A stretch of 12,179 nt of DNA, taken from Anaerolineae bacterium (GTDB lineage: Bacteria > Chloroflexota > Anaerolineae > Anaerolineales > Villigracilaceae). Each line of letters begins with the position of its first letter. The first letter of the stretch is position 1. The stretch is from the NCBI GenBank assembly GCA_003484265.1, contig DNDO01000155.1, forward strand, positions 1 through 12,179, read 5' to 3'. Below the pieces are notes generated by a model. The model did no database searches and was not told where the DNA came from. It saw nothing but the letters and a program-made list of their open reading frames with translations. Positions 1 through 7,407 of the stretch are shown piece by piece. A program made the position numbers and the translations under genes.

Positions 1-387
1 CACGATACGATTCTGACATTCGTAAAACGTTTCGCCGTTTGGGAATTGCGCCCTCGACGGCGCGCGTTGGACGACCTTCCAATGTTTATTCAGGCGGAGT
101 CGCTTTAGTGATTTCCCCTGCCAATCGCCGACATTCGTTTCGAGCAACCCTTTTTCGCGCTGGATTTTCAACCCAACGGATTTTGCGATGGGCGCCGCAG
201 TTTCCATTGCCCTCTCGAGCGGACTCGAATAAATGGCTTTGATCGGAACCTTTGTCAACGCCTCAGCCAACGCTTGAGCCTGATTCTGTCCATGTTCATT
301 GAGGTGAACCTTTGGCAGTCTCCCTGCAAGCTTATGATTTTTGGTGTAATCGTTCTCTCCGTGGCGGATAAGTAATATTAATGGCAT
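1..387 (-). CDS. Histidine phosphatase family protein (phosphoglycerate mutase-like), C-terminus cut by window edge
   Basis: The frame is open from an ATG at 387 to the left edge, giving 129 residues of the N-terminal part. The protein begins MPLILLIRHGEN, which holds the RHG motif of the histidine phosphatase superfamily; His9 is the residue expected to be phosphorylated. Arg59 in SSPLERAMETA and Glu83 in LLETNVGDW match the conserved phosphate-pocket Arg and the acid/base region of the family. The second catalytic His would lie beyond the edge. The family removes phosphate from small molecules (sugar phosphates, alpha-ribazole phosphate) or proteins, and the substrate cannot be told from this fragment. 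The start is supported by an AAAGGCG-type ribosome site a few bases upstream. Only 10 bp separate it from the stop of the upstream dehydrogenase-like gene, so it is probably the last visible member of that operon. Confidence 0.9.
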   Translation of the reverse strand, partial: MPLILLIRHGENDYTKNHKLAGRLPKVHLNEHGQNQAQALAEALTKVPIKAIYSSPLERAMETAAPIAKSVGLKIQREKGLLETNVGDWQGKSLKRLRLNKHWKVVQRAPSRAQFPNGETFYECQNRIV

Positions 388-397
388 GGGCGCCTTT

Positions 398-1555
398 CTA
401 ATCTGCTTCGCGAATCACTTTCGGGTCGGCATCCGCCTCGTTCATCCATGCTTTGAGCGTGGCGCGATACAATGCACGCTCGAAGTAATCGCCTTCCAAT
501 GATAAGCCGTCGTATCCTTTAGTGAATAACACTTTCATAAAAGGACTCAGTTGTTGTGCGTAGTGCATCATGCACGCTTCCGGGTGAACACCGGGCCACG
601 AGTAACACGTCACCGCGGTGCGGCGATTTTTTGAGGGGATGGACTGAGGTACCAGGCTGTCCCATTTGGGATCGTCAGCCGGGAACACGTATTGGTCGAG
701 TCCGCCTTGCGGGATGCCTTCGATACCACGCACAACAGGAGGGTTGGCATCGAGCGTGTAAGGGTCAACTGCGAGGTCAACAATGACAGCGTGCCTTGGC
801 AGCCAAGCGATCCAGTCATTTGGTACGACAGGTTTGGATGCATTACGCCGTTGTGTTGCATCGACGAGGATGTCGGCTTGCCCAATAAGCGTCTTCATGG
901 TGGATGGGTTCGAAGCAATGTTCCTGCCGATCGAAACAGCAACAGCCCCGGGTCCGTTCGAGGCAATATGGTCATTGTTGCGTTCCACGTTGCCGAGTTT
1001 TGTCGCTGCTTCGATGGCATGTTTGCCAACCATCCCTGTTCCTAAAATTAAAACGTTTATGGGTTGCTTGTCTGGACGTACAAGACCTGGCCATTCTTTT
1101 TCCAGCCAGTCGAATGCCGCTTCGAGACCATTCCATGCAACGGATTTCATATTCTCGACCATGCGCAGGTTGTTGTCGTCTGCGATGCTATCCAACGAAA
1201 TGGAGTTGATGCCGAGGTCAATTAATCGCGCGATCCGTTTGGGTCGGGTCGGGTAATGAAGCATGGAGATCAGAATTGTGCCGCTTTTTACAAGTTGGAA
1301 TTCTTCGGGCCTGGGTGATCGAAGGATTAGTGAAACATCTTTTTGAAATGCTTCCTCGCGTGAACACATGAACACGTTCATGCTGGCGCGTTTGTAATCG
1401 GCGAATGAGTAGCCAGACCGCGACCCGTATCCTTCCTCAATATAAACCTTGACGCCGAGATTCGCGATGAACTGAATAAACTCGGGTAAAAAGACGCGCT
1501 TTTCCCCAGCCTCAACCTTCATACGCGGGAAGCCGATCGATTGTGGAGCGCTCAT
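398..1555 (-). CDS. Alanine dehydrogenase/PNT-family NAD(P)-dependent dehydrogenase, paralogue 2
   Basis: This 385-residue protein has the AlaDH/PNT layout: an N-terminal substrate domain (about 1-140), a Rossmann domain with LGTGMVGKHA (about 168-310), and a C-terminal tail. The family includes alanine dehydrogenase and N5-(carboxyethyl)ornithine synthase, which reversibly couple a 2-oxo acid and an amine to an amino acid using NAD(P)H. By motif position, Arg20 (GEKRVFLP), His100 (SMLHYP) and Asp264 (VDLAVDP) match alanine dehydrogenase Arg15, His96 and Asp270. The residue matching Lys75 is Arg79 (LRSP), so the substrate may differ from alanine/pyruvate. The C-terminal block NRR..V.CYSWPG.HP is shared with the upstream paralogue but is not one I know from classical alanine dehydrogenase. 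The ATG overlaps the upstream TGA (ATGA), with a GAGGA ribosome site 7 nt before it, indicating translational coupling. Family assignment is firm; the reaction is not. Confidence 0.85.
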   Translation of the reverse strand: MSAPQSIGFPRMKVEAGEKRVFLPEFIQFIANLGVKVYIEEGYGSRSGYSFADYKRASMNVFMCSREEAFQKDVSLILRSPRPEEFQLVKSGTILISMLHYPTRPKRIARLIDLGINSISLDSIADDNNLRMVENMKSVAWNGLEAAFDWLEKEWPGLVRPDKQPINVLILGTGMVGKHAIEAATKLGNVERNNDHIASNGPGAVAVSIGRNIASNPSTMKTLIGQADILVDATQRRNASKPVVPNDWIAWLPRHAVIVDLAVDPYTLDANPPVVRGIEGIPQGGLDQYVFPADDPKWDSLVPQSIPSKNRRTAVTCYSWPGVHPEACMMHYAQQLSPFMKVLFTKGYDGLSLEGDYFERALYRATLKAWMNEADADPKVIREAD

Positions 1556-2736
1556 TCTTGATTCCTCTTTTCAACCCTTTTGTCCGACGTTTTTACGAAC
1601 TCCGATTGTTCGTAACCCTTCCATCTTGAAAGCAAGGCACGAGCGATCACGCGTTCAAAATAAACGCCTTTCGGTCTGATGCTTTTTGTGCCGCCTTTTT
1701 CGATGATCATTCGCATGATCGGGCGCAGTTGGTTTCCATACAAATCCATGCACGCTTTCGGATGGATTCCCGGCCACGAATAACATGAGACGACGTGCCG
1801 CCGGTTCTTCTTGGACACGGAGTCAGGAATACGCTCATAAGCCGGGTCATTGGGGGCGAACACAAACTGATCGAGATTCCCCTGAGGGATTCCCTCGATG
1901 CCTTTGACCTCGGGGGGCTCAACCCCAAAGTTATAGGGGTCAACTGAAAGGTCCACAATGACCGCGTGTTCGGGCATCAAGCCGATCCAATCGTTGGGAA
2001 TGACAACCTTGCTGGTGTCAGGGCGTTGAGTAGCGTCCACAAGTATATCTGTGCGGCTGAGAATTTCGCGCGTGACCTTTTCATTTCTCACAACATCATA
2101 ATCAACTGCGGTAACTTGAACACCCGGGATGCCGCGCTTTGCCAATGATTGCCATAACTGCAGATCGCCGTAGCGGCTGGCGGCTTGCACGGCATGCGCG
2201 CCAACCGCGCCCACGCCCAATACGGTGGCTCGGATCGGGTCGCGGTCCATGCCCTCCATGCCGGGCGCTGGATAGCTGCGTCTCAAGACTTGAAACCCGA
2301 CTTCGAGACCATTCCATGCCACGGATTTCAGGTTCTCTACCAGACGACTTCCATTATCGTCTTTTAGGGAATCAAGCGATATGCCTTCCACTTCTAATGA
2401 ACGCAGGAGTTCAATGCGAAGAGGTCTTGTAGGGTAATGGAGCATCGAGATCAATGTTGCGCCTTTATTGAGTTGTTTTAATTCATTTTCTACAGGACAT
2501 CGCAGGACCATAACATATTCCTGTTTGTAGATTTCTTCATGTCCTGCAAACTGAACGTCCGGTGCTGCTTTCCTGTAATCTTCCTCTGTAAACCCCATGC
2601 CTGATCCATAACCATGTTCCAGAATAACCTTTGCTCCTCGGCGGATAAGCCGTGCTACAAAGGATGGTAAAAAGTCTCGCCGTTCCCCAAATTCTGCATG
2701 CATACGCGCCATGCCAATTGTTATTTTTTCTTTCAT
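1552..2736 (-). CDS. Alanine dehydrogenase/PNT-family NAD(P)-dependent dehydrogenase, paralogue 1
   Basis: This 394-residue protein is paralogous to the gene that follows it; by eye about half of the aligned positions match along the full length. It has the AlaDH/PNT N-terminal substrate domain (about 1-145) and a Rossmann domain with VLGVGAVGAHAVQAA (about 172-186). Arg20 (GERRDFLP), His100 (SMLHYP) and Asp266 (VDLSVDP) keep the family's substrate-binding and catalytic positions, while the usual Lys of the KEP motif is Arg79 (LRCP). The opening GERRDFLP..GYG...F resembles N5-(carboxyethyl)ornithine synthase as much as alanine dehydrogenase, so either type of opine or amino-acid chemistry is possible. 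It is expected to be soluble and cytoplasmic. The ATG at 2736 has a GAGGG ribosome site at 2742-2746 with 5-nt spacing. It lies 119 bp downstream of rarA, with no convincing terminator between them, and is coupled to paralogue 2. Confidence 0.85.
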   Translation of the reverse strand: MKEKITIGMARMHAEFGERRDFLPSFVARLIRRGAKVILEHGYGSGMGFTEEDYRKAAPDVQFAGHEEIYKQEYVMVLRCPVENELKQLNKGATLISMLHYPTRPLRIELLRSLEVEGISLDSLKDDNGSRLVENLKSVAWNGLEVGFQVLRRSYPAPGMEGMDRDPIRATVLGVGAVGAHAVQAASRYGDLQLWQSLAKRGIPGVQVTAVDYDVVRNEKVTREILSRTDILVDATQRPDTSKVVIPNDWIGLMPEHAVIVDLSVDPYNFGVEPPEVKGIEGIPQGNLDQFVFAPNDPAYERIPDSVSKKNRRHVVSCYSWPGIHPKACMDLYGNQLRPIMRMIIEKGGTKSIRPKGVYFERVIARALLSRWKGYEQSEFVKTSDKRVEKRNQE

Positions 2737-2855
2737 TACTGCCCTCGAAATTAGAATTTAATTGACCGTTGTTCTCAACCTGACCAAAAAGTTTACCATA
2801 TGGGTACGGCATACCTGTTCGCCTTACGGAAAAAACGAAATTCATTATTTTAAAT

Positions 2856-4262
2856 TTATTTGATCTTCCGCTTCATTTCCTGGACCTGCTCCTCGCTCAA
2901 TGCTGGGACTTCCTCCCTGCGTTCAATACCGAGCGCCTTGCGTTGTGCTTCGCGCCACCATTTCAGCCGCTCTGTTACTTGCGCTTCATATCCTTCTTGT
3001 GACGGAGCGTAGAAGTACGTGCCTAATAATCTTTTGGGCAAATACTGTTGTGGCGTGAAGTGCCCATCTTGGTCGTGTGGGTAAACATAATCCTTGCCAT
3101 GCCCCATCGCTTCGGCATCGCGATTGCTGTCCATGAGGTGGCGCGGAATGGAAACTTGCCCTTCGTCTTCGATCTTCTTCATCGCTTTGAAGTACGCGCC
3201 TGCACTGTTGGATTTGGGCGCAGTGGCGAGATAAAGCGTCGCTTCAACAATGGGGTAAATCCCTTCAGGCAGACCGATGAATTCAAAAGCCTGCGCTGCG
3301 GACGATGCAACCACAAGCCCCATAGGGTCTGCGATGCCGATGTCTTCCCCGGCAAGAATAATGAGGCGGCGAATGATGAACTTTGGGTCTTCTCCAGCAT
3401 AGATCATCTTTGCGAGCCAGTAGAGCGCGGCGTCCGGGTCACTTCCGCGCACGGACTTGATAAAGGCAGAGATCGTGTCGTAATGCGAATCGCCATCCTT
3501 ATCATAAAGAACAGCTCGTTGTTGAATTGACTCTTGTGCGACATCGAGCGTAATGTGGATAACCTTGTCTCTATCGGGCGCAGTGGATTCGACCGCAAGC
3601 TCAAGGGCGTTCAATGCGTTTCGAGCGTCGCCTGACGCAACCTCGATCAAATGAGAACGGGCATCATTGTATAACCTGACCTGTTTTTTGCCATACCCCC
3701 GTTCCTGGTCTGATAGTGCGCGATCGATCAGGATGCCTGTCTCTTGTTGATTAAGGTTCCGTAACTGGAAAACACGGGATCGCGAGATCAACGCCTTGAT
3801 AACTTCAAAATATGGATTCTCTGTTGTCGCGCCAATCAAGGTAAATGTCCCATTTTCGACGTGGGGGAGAAGTGCATCCTGCTGTGCCTTGTTCCAGCGA
3901 TGGACTTCATCTACGAAAATGATGGTGCGGGTATTGTGCAACCGTCTGCGTTCCAGCGACTCGTTGATGATGACGCGCAAGTCTGCTTTTCCTGCGAGGA
4001 TGGCAGAGATGGAAACGAAGCGGCTCTTGGTCGTGTTTGCAATGACTTGCGCAAGTGTTGTTTTGCCGGTACCAGGTGGTCCCCATAAGATGATGGACGA
4101 AAATAGTCTGTCTGCTTCGATGGCGCGGCGCAGGAGTTTGCCTTCGCCGACTATATGTTCCTGTCCGATATATTCATCCAACGTGCGCGGACGCATCCGC
4201 GCGGCGAGCGGCGCTTCGGATTTCATCCTTTCGTGCATGGCGTGATCGAAGAGGTCGGGCAT
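2856..4262 (-). CDS. rarA: Replication-associated recombination protein A (RarA/MgsA), AAA+ ATPase
   Basis: This 468-residue RarA/MgsA/WRNIP1-family AAA+ ATPase acts at stalled or gapped replication forks in the cytoplasm, usually with SSB. Numbered from the ATG at 4262, Walker A is GPPGTGKTT (about 61-69) and Walker B with its continuation is IIFVDEVHRWNKAQQDALLP (about 114-133). Sensor 1 follows as GATTENPYFE, then the arginine-finger region SRSRVF. The C-terminal half has the family's tetramerisation and lid region, including AGEDIG and the SNSAG.YFKAMK stretch. Length is normal. The frame stays open to a TTG at 4292, but the ATG at 4262 is preferred because MPDLFDHA is a typical RarA start and because an extended -10 promoter lies inside the 10-codon extension. 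No Shine-Dalgarno sequence sits at a usable distance, so the mRNA is probably leaderless. Confidence 0.95.
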   Translation of the reverse strand: MPDLFDHAMHERMKSEAPLAARMRPRTLDEYIGQEHIVGEGKLLRRAIEADRLFSSIILWGPPGTGKTTLAQVIANTTKSRFVSISAILAGKADLRVIINESLERRRLHNTRTIIFVDEVHRWNKAQQDALLPHVENGTFTLIGATTENPYFEVIKALISRSRVFQLRNLNQQETGILIDRALSDQERGYGKKQVRLYNDARSHLIEVASGDARNALNALELAVESTAPDRDKVIHITLDVAQESIQQRAVLYDKDGDSHYDTISAFIKSVRGSDPDAALYWLAKMIYAGEDPKFIIRRLIILAGEDIGIADPMGLVVASSAAQAFEFIGLPEGIYPIVEATLYLATAPKSNSAGAYFKAMKKIEDEGQVSIPRHLMDSNRDAEAMGHGKDYVYPHDQDGHFTPQQYLPKRLLGTYFYAPSQEGYEAQVTERLKWWREAQRKALGIERREEVPALSEEQVQEMKRKIK

Positions 4263-4268
4263 ATAGGG

Positions 4269-4277
4269 ATTATAGCA
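4269..4277 (-). promoter_or_regulatory. Extended -10 promoter of rarA, predicted leaderless
   Basis: On the minus strand the sequence TGCTATAAT is a perfect extended -10 element. Six bases (CCCTAT) lie between TATAAT and the ATG at 4262, so transcription would start at or next to the A of the start codon. There is no good -35 hexamer at 16-18 bp, which fits an extended -10 promoter. A TANNNT element 6-7 nt before a start codon is the recognised signature of leaderless genes in several bacterial phyla. This placement is an inference from sequence only. Confidence 0.6.
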
Positions 4278-4311
4278 TTTCCCTCGTATCAACCGCCTCG
4301 GCAGGGAATCG

Positions 4312-4337
4312 AAAAGGACGCTGTACAGCGTCCTTTT
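4312..4337 (-). terminator. Intrinsic terminator after the STAS gene
   Basis: A perfect 26-bp inverted repeat lies 18 bp after the STAS-gene stop. Its arms contain GGACGC and GCGTCC around a TGTACA centre and are flanked by AAAA and TTTT, giving a GC-rich hairpin of about 10-11 bp followed by a U-run. It is symmetric and could act on either strand, but only minus-strand genes flank it. It separates the membrane protein/STAS unit from rarA, which then needs its own promoter, as found at 4269-4277. Confidence 0.85.
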
Positions 4338-4355
4338 GCTGGATCATTTGTCGGC

Positions 4356-4760
4356 TTAGAAAGAGGCGACGGCGGTTTTCATATCCGTGAATGTCTCAAT
4401 GAAGAGATCAAAGCCCGCCATTTCAAATGCGGTGCGGGCTTCATCCGATAGATTGAGAAGTTTCAAGTGCGGTGATTTGTAGGTGCCGGCGGCGATTCCT
4501 ATTTTGAGGTCTTCGTCGCTCAGGGTGGTATCAGGGTGAAGTGCGCGAAGCTTGTTGAATATTTTGTTGAAGGCGCGAAAGCCTGCGCTGCTGATAAATT
4601 TCGCGTGCGAAAGATCCAGAAGGATGAAATGTGCGCCGGCGTCTATCAGGTCATCCACTTGTGATTGGAACGTCTCATAACTTGACGAATCAAGGTTTCC
4701 GTCTACATGGATAACCGTAACGGGAACCCGTCCATTTTCGATAAAAGTTTTGATCTCCAT
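4356..4760 (-). CDS. STAS-domain protein, anti-sigma factor antagonist-like
   Basis: This 134-residue single-domain STAS protein resembles SpoIIAA/RsbV but is somewhat longer. The core is DLSHAKFISSAGFRAF (about 49-64). Ser58 aligns with the phosphorylated serine of SpoIIAA/RsbV, while the preceding Asp of the usual DS(S/T)G motif is Ser here and the residue after it is Ala. Such proteins bind an anti-sigma or serine kinase partner and are switched by phosphorylation. An insertion around residues 73-90 (LHPDTTLSDEDLK) before the third strand makes it a little atypical. The ATG has an AAAGGAG ribosome site 6 nt upstream. It lies 27 bp after the membrane protein gene and is followed by a strong terminator, so the two form a two-gene unit. 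No sigma factor, anti-sigma kinase or PP2C phosphatase is in the window, so its partner is unknown. Confidence 0.88.
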   Translation of the reverse strand: MEIKTFIENGRVPVTVIHVDGNLDSSSYETFQSQVDDLIDAGAHFILLDLSHAKFISSAGFRAFNKIFNKLRALHPDTTLSDEDLKIGIAAGTYKSPHLKLLNLSDEARTAFEMAGFDLFIETFTDMKTAVASF

Positions 4761-4787
4761 CTTTGAACTCCTTTATATTAATTCTAT

Positions 4788-5660
4788 TTATTTGGATTCT
4801 GGGTGGGATTTGAAGCTTACCAACTTCCGAAGCGCATCATACCAAAATGGAGCGCCTTGTGCGGCGGCGATGCCGCTTAGAAAAAACCCAAGTAGTTTGA
4901 CAGCCCACCCACCAATATCTTTTGGCAGGGAATCTTGATTCCAACCAAGGGGTAAAGCGAGATTTCTTGATATGGTTTCAAAACTCGCGATGCCGGCATC
5001 CGCCTGTGCCTGCGCTTGAGCTACGATGGCAGCCCGCAGTGTCGGTTCGCGCCATAATTCCTGAGCGATGAAAATGGAATCCACGTTAAGCGCGACCGCG
5101 AGAGCAATGCCAATCAGGAACGCCCATTTTTGTGCGTTCCTTCTATATTCGGCAGATACAATGCTCATCGAATCATTGAACCAGTTCATGATCTCGGTAT
5201 GCCATTCGCTAAGCTTTTTATCAAGGTCTGCTGATTTTTGGTCGATCCCTTTGAATAGATATCCAAATTTCAAGGCAAGTTGCAAATTGTTTTCTTGCAT
5301 GGATGCCAGTTGCGAGCGCATGGATTCAAGAGACCATTCGCCCTCGGGCATTTCATCCGCAGATTTGCCTGCGTTGACAAACACATCCATCAGAACTTTG
5401 GCAAATCTTTCAGAAGGGATGTTCATCGGCAATTTATTGCGTCCCGATTTTCGATAAAGCGCTTTTATGGAAGGATGGTTGAAGAATTTCCTGCTCATAT
5501 TTTCGTCTTCAAACATACCGCGGATGCCTTGTTCCAAATAGTGGGAGCGCCAGGAGACGCGGTTTTCAATCCATTCCTGTACTTGCATAACGCCGATGCT
5601 AATGACAAGCCATGTGAGAACCAGTCCAATGGTGACTTCAAGTATTGCATCAAGTTGCAT
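4788..5660 (-). CDS. Uncharacterised membrane protein with three predicted transmembrane segments
   Basis: I do not recognise a named family for this 290-residue protein. It has an N-terminal hydrophobic segment (about 6-26), then a long charged region (about 27-175) rich in Glu, Lys and Ser that is probably cytoplasmic and partly helical. A second membrane segment follows (about 178-199, FLIGIALAVALNVDSIFIAQ). An Ala/Gln-rich stretch (about 208-222) leads to a third membrane segment (about 252-270) running into AAAQGAPFWYDALRKLVSF at the C-terminus. The ALNVDSIFIAQELW and QGAPFWYD blocks look like conserved motifs of a bacterial family of unknown function, which is an impression from memory. 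A textbook AGGAGGA ribosome site precedes the ATG, and a sigma-70-type promoter lies just upstream. The STAS gene follows at 27 bp, so the two proteins may work together. Confidence 0.8.
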   Translation of the reverse strand: MQLDAILEVTIGLVLTWLVISIGVMQVQEWIENRVSWRSHYLEQGIRGMFEDENMSRKFFNHPSIKALYRKSGRNKLPMNIPSERFAKVLMDVFVNAGKSADEMPEGEWSLESMRSQLASMQENNLQLALKFGYLFKGIDQKSADLDKKLSEWHTEIMNWFNDSMSIVSAEYRRNAQKWAFLIGIALAVALNVDSIFIAQELWREPTLRAAIVAQAQAQADAGIASFETISRNLALPLGWNQDSLPKDIGGWAVKLLGFFLSGIAAAQGAPFWYDALRKLVSFKSHPESK

Positions 5661-5699
5661 AAAATCCTCCTGGAACTGTGGTTTTGAAGGGGTGTCGTT

Positions 5700-5728
5700 A
5701 GTATACAGTTTTGGCTGATGAATTACAA
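5700..5728 (-). promoter_or_regulatory. Sigma-70-type promoter of the membrane protein/STAS unit
   Basis: The minus strand carries TTGTAA (5723-5728, -35) and TATACT (5700-5705, -10) with an exact 17-bp spacer. Predicted initiation near 5693 would give a leader of about 32 nt that contains the AGGAGGA ribosome site. It sits in the 75-bp gap after the EamA transporter gene, in which no clear terminator is seen, so read-through from upstream is also possible. Confidence 0.65.
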
Positions 5729-5735
5729 GCCTGTA

Positions 5736-6632
5736 TTATGAACTGGGCGGTTCCTTCAAAGTGCGGTGATGTGTGCGGTTGACCATATAAATTCCGAACA
5801 ACGCGATCAAGCCGCCAATTACCTGCCAGATGTTTGGGATCTCATTCAAAAGTGGGATCGCCAGGAACGCCGTGACTACAGGCTGGAGAACCATTGTCGG
5901 CGCGACGATCGATGCGGGCAGGTGTCCAAGTGCGTAGGCCAGCGCCATATACCCGATGAGTTGTGAGACAAGGGCGGTCGCGCCAAATACGGTCCATGTA
6001 CGGGAGTCGTAACCGGTAAACGGGTTTTGAAGCACAAGGTTAATAATGTAGAGCGAGATGCTTGCGCCGATCCCGACAAAGAATACATGGCTGACCGATC
6101 CAAAATGAATGCGGCTCTTTTCAGTAAACAAGTAATAGATCCCATAGAAGAAGCCGGTGAACATCGCCATGACATCGCCGACACCAAAGCGAGGATGCAA
6201 AAGAAAATCTGTGCCGAGAATAAGCGCCGCACCCAGGAGTGTGATGGCAAGCCCGCGCCAGAACGGCGGGCTGAGTCGCTGTTTGAAGATCAGCCACGTC
6301 CCGAGCGCGACCCAAAGCGGAGCGGTGTTCCCAAGCAGTGTCGCATTTGCAGCTGTCGTGTAGGAGAGTGATGTATTCCAGAGCGCGAGATCGAGTGCGG
6401 TAAAAACTCCAGCCATCAATGGGAAAATGATCGCTCGGGTTTTTATCGCTGGATTGACATTTGTACGCCGGATGAAAAACGGAAGCAACAAGAAAATCGA
6501 AAAAAACATTCTGTAAAGCGCAGTGATTGGACCGGGCGCATCTGCCCAACGGACGAACATCGCAGAGAAACTGAGCGCCAATACTCCGACCCCAAGGGCA
6601 ATATACGCAGTGATGGATTTATTATTTTTCAT
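5736..6632 (-). CDS. EamA-family (DMT superfamily) transporter
   Basis: This 298-residue hydrophobic protein has the typical length and ten-helix pattern of drug/metabolite transporters built of two EamA repeats (about 10-145 and 150-290). Diagnostic stretches include AMFVRWADAPGPITALYRM near the first helices, LWNTSLSYTTAANATLLGN before the end of repeat 1, and LPASIVAPTMVLQPVVTA in repeat 2. Members export amino acids, metabolites or toxic compounds across the inner membrane, and the substrate cannot be predicted from sequence. The ATG at 6632 lies 9 bp after the HAD gene stop with no Shine-Dalgarno sequence in the gap, so translation probably depends on ribosomes finishing the HAD gene. 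It appears to be the last gene of the CorC-HAD-EamA unit. Confidence 0.92.
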   Translation of the reverse strand: MKNNKSITAYIALGVGVLALSFSAMFVRWADAPGPITALYRMFFSIFLLLPFFIRRTNVNPAIKTRAIIFPLMAGVFTALDLALWNTSLSYTTAANATLLGNTAPLWVALGTWLIFKQRLSPPFWRGLAITLLGAALILGTDFLLHPRFGVGDVMAMFTGFFYGIYYLFTEKSRIHFGSVSHVFFVGIGASISLYIINLVLQNPFTGYDSRTWTVFGATALVSQLIGYMALAYALGHLPASIVAPTMVLQPVVTAFLAIPLLNEIPNIWQVIGGLIALFGIYMVNRTHHRTLKEPPSS

Positions 6633-6641
6633 ATGAGTGAG

Positions 6642-7391
6642 TCATTTAATTTGTAGTTGATCCAGGAGAGCGGGAAATTCGGATAAAGAGGACAGACTCG
6701 CGTCCGGTTGAACCTGAGTCTGCTTCTCCATCTTTGGGTCTGCGCGGCGGCTGAGCCAGACGCCATAAAGACCTGCCTGTTGCGCACCGCGAACATCTGC
6801 GTCGAGGTTGTCGCCGATCATAACCGCCTCGCCCGGCGGACAATACCAATTCGATAACGCAAGTTCGAAAATGCGCGGATGCGGTTTACGGTAGCTGCAC
6901 GCGGCGGATGTAAGAATGAAATCAAAATATTGGGTGATTCCAAAGCCGCGCGCCAATTGTTGTACGTCCGCGTCGTCCCCTGCGTTTGAAACAATGCCGA
7001 GGTTATAGCCTTTTTCTCTTAACTCTTCAAGTGTGGAAATGGCATCGTCTTCCAGCGTCCAGTTCTCTTGTGTGACGGAGAATAAGGCGTCCAATGCGTC
7101 TCGCAGGAACTCGCTTGAGACATCGTTGTATCCCTTATCTTTCAGCAGTTCGCGCAGGACAAAAGTATATGTTGTTTCGAGCAGATCCTTTTCACGCTGT
7201 TTAAAATATTCATCCAGCCGCTTGCGAAATTCCGAAGGGAAGGTGTTGAGATTGACCTCCATTCCCTGCGCGCGGATGTGGTTCGTGAGTGCATCGTCCG
7301 CTTTGGCAACAATGGGCGTCCAGTTCCGGCGTCCGTACATGAGTGTTCCGCCGAAGTCGAAAAGTATTGCTCGGATAAGGTTACGTGGCAT
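6642..7391 (-). CDS. HAD-superfamily hydrolase (subfamily IA-like)
   Basis: This 249-residue protein has all four HAD motif regions. Motif I is FDFGGTL with the nucleophile Asp12, motif II is IVSNAGDD with Ser135, motif III is YRKPHPRIFE with Lys169, and motif IV is MIGDNLDADVRGA with Asp194 and Asp199. An alpha-helical cap lies between motifs I and II (about 20-110). The second Asp of the usual DxD, which acts as general acid/base in phosphatases, is Gly14 here. FDFGGTL is a known variant in HAD proteins, so this may be a phosphatase of altered mechanism or another HAD activity. Substrate is unknown. The ATG lies 16 bp after the CorC-like gene with no Shine-Dalgarno sequence, suggesting coupling. 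It ends in TGA, which shows that TGA is a normal stop in this genome. Confidence 0.9.
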   Translation of the reverse strand: MPRNLIRAILFDFGGTLMYGRRNWTPIVAKADDALTNHIRAQGMEVNLNTFPSEFRKRLDEYFKQREKDLLETTYTFVLRELLKDKGYNDVSSEFLRDALDALFSVTQENWTLEDDAISTLEELREKGYNLGIVSNAGDDADVQQLARGFGITQYFDFILTSAACSYRKPHPRIFELALSNWYCPPGEAVMIGDNLDADVRGAQQAGLYGVWLSRRADPKMEKQTQVQPDASLSSLSEFPALLDQLQIK

Positions 7392-7407
7392 TATTGGATT
7401 TTGGGCG

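Noticed and set aside
556..1256. Several plus-strand frames opposite the AlaDH-like genes, with similar antisense frames opposite rarA, EamA, HAD and CorC
   Set aside because: They are antisense shadows of well-supported genes, with low-complexity or Arg/Cys-rich translations and no domain signal.
2750..2778. TTGAGA/TCTAAT promoter-like pair with 17-bp spacing upstream of the first AlaDH-like gene
   Set aside because: Initiation would fall near 2743, inside the GAGGG ribosome site, leaving a leader of only about 7 nt that lacks it. Read-through from rarA is as likely.
2537..2845. Minus-strand 102-codon frame that covers the rarA-AlaDH gap and runs into the dehydrogenase gene in another frame
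   Set aside because: Most of it overlaps a firmly supported gene, and its translation has no family features or ribosome site.
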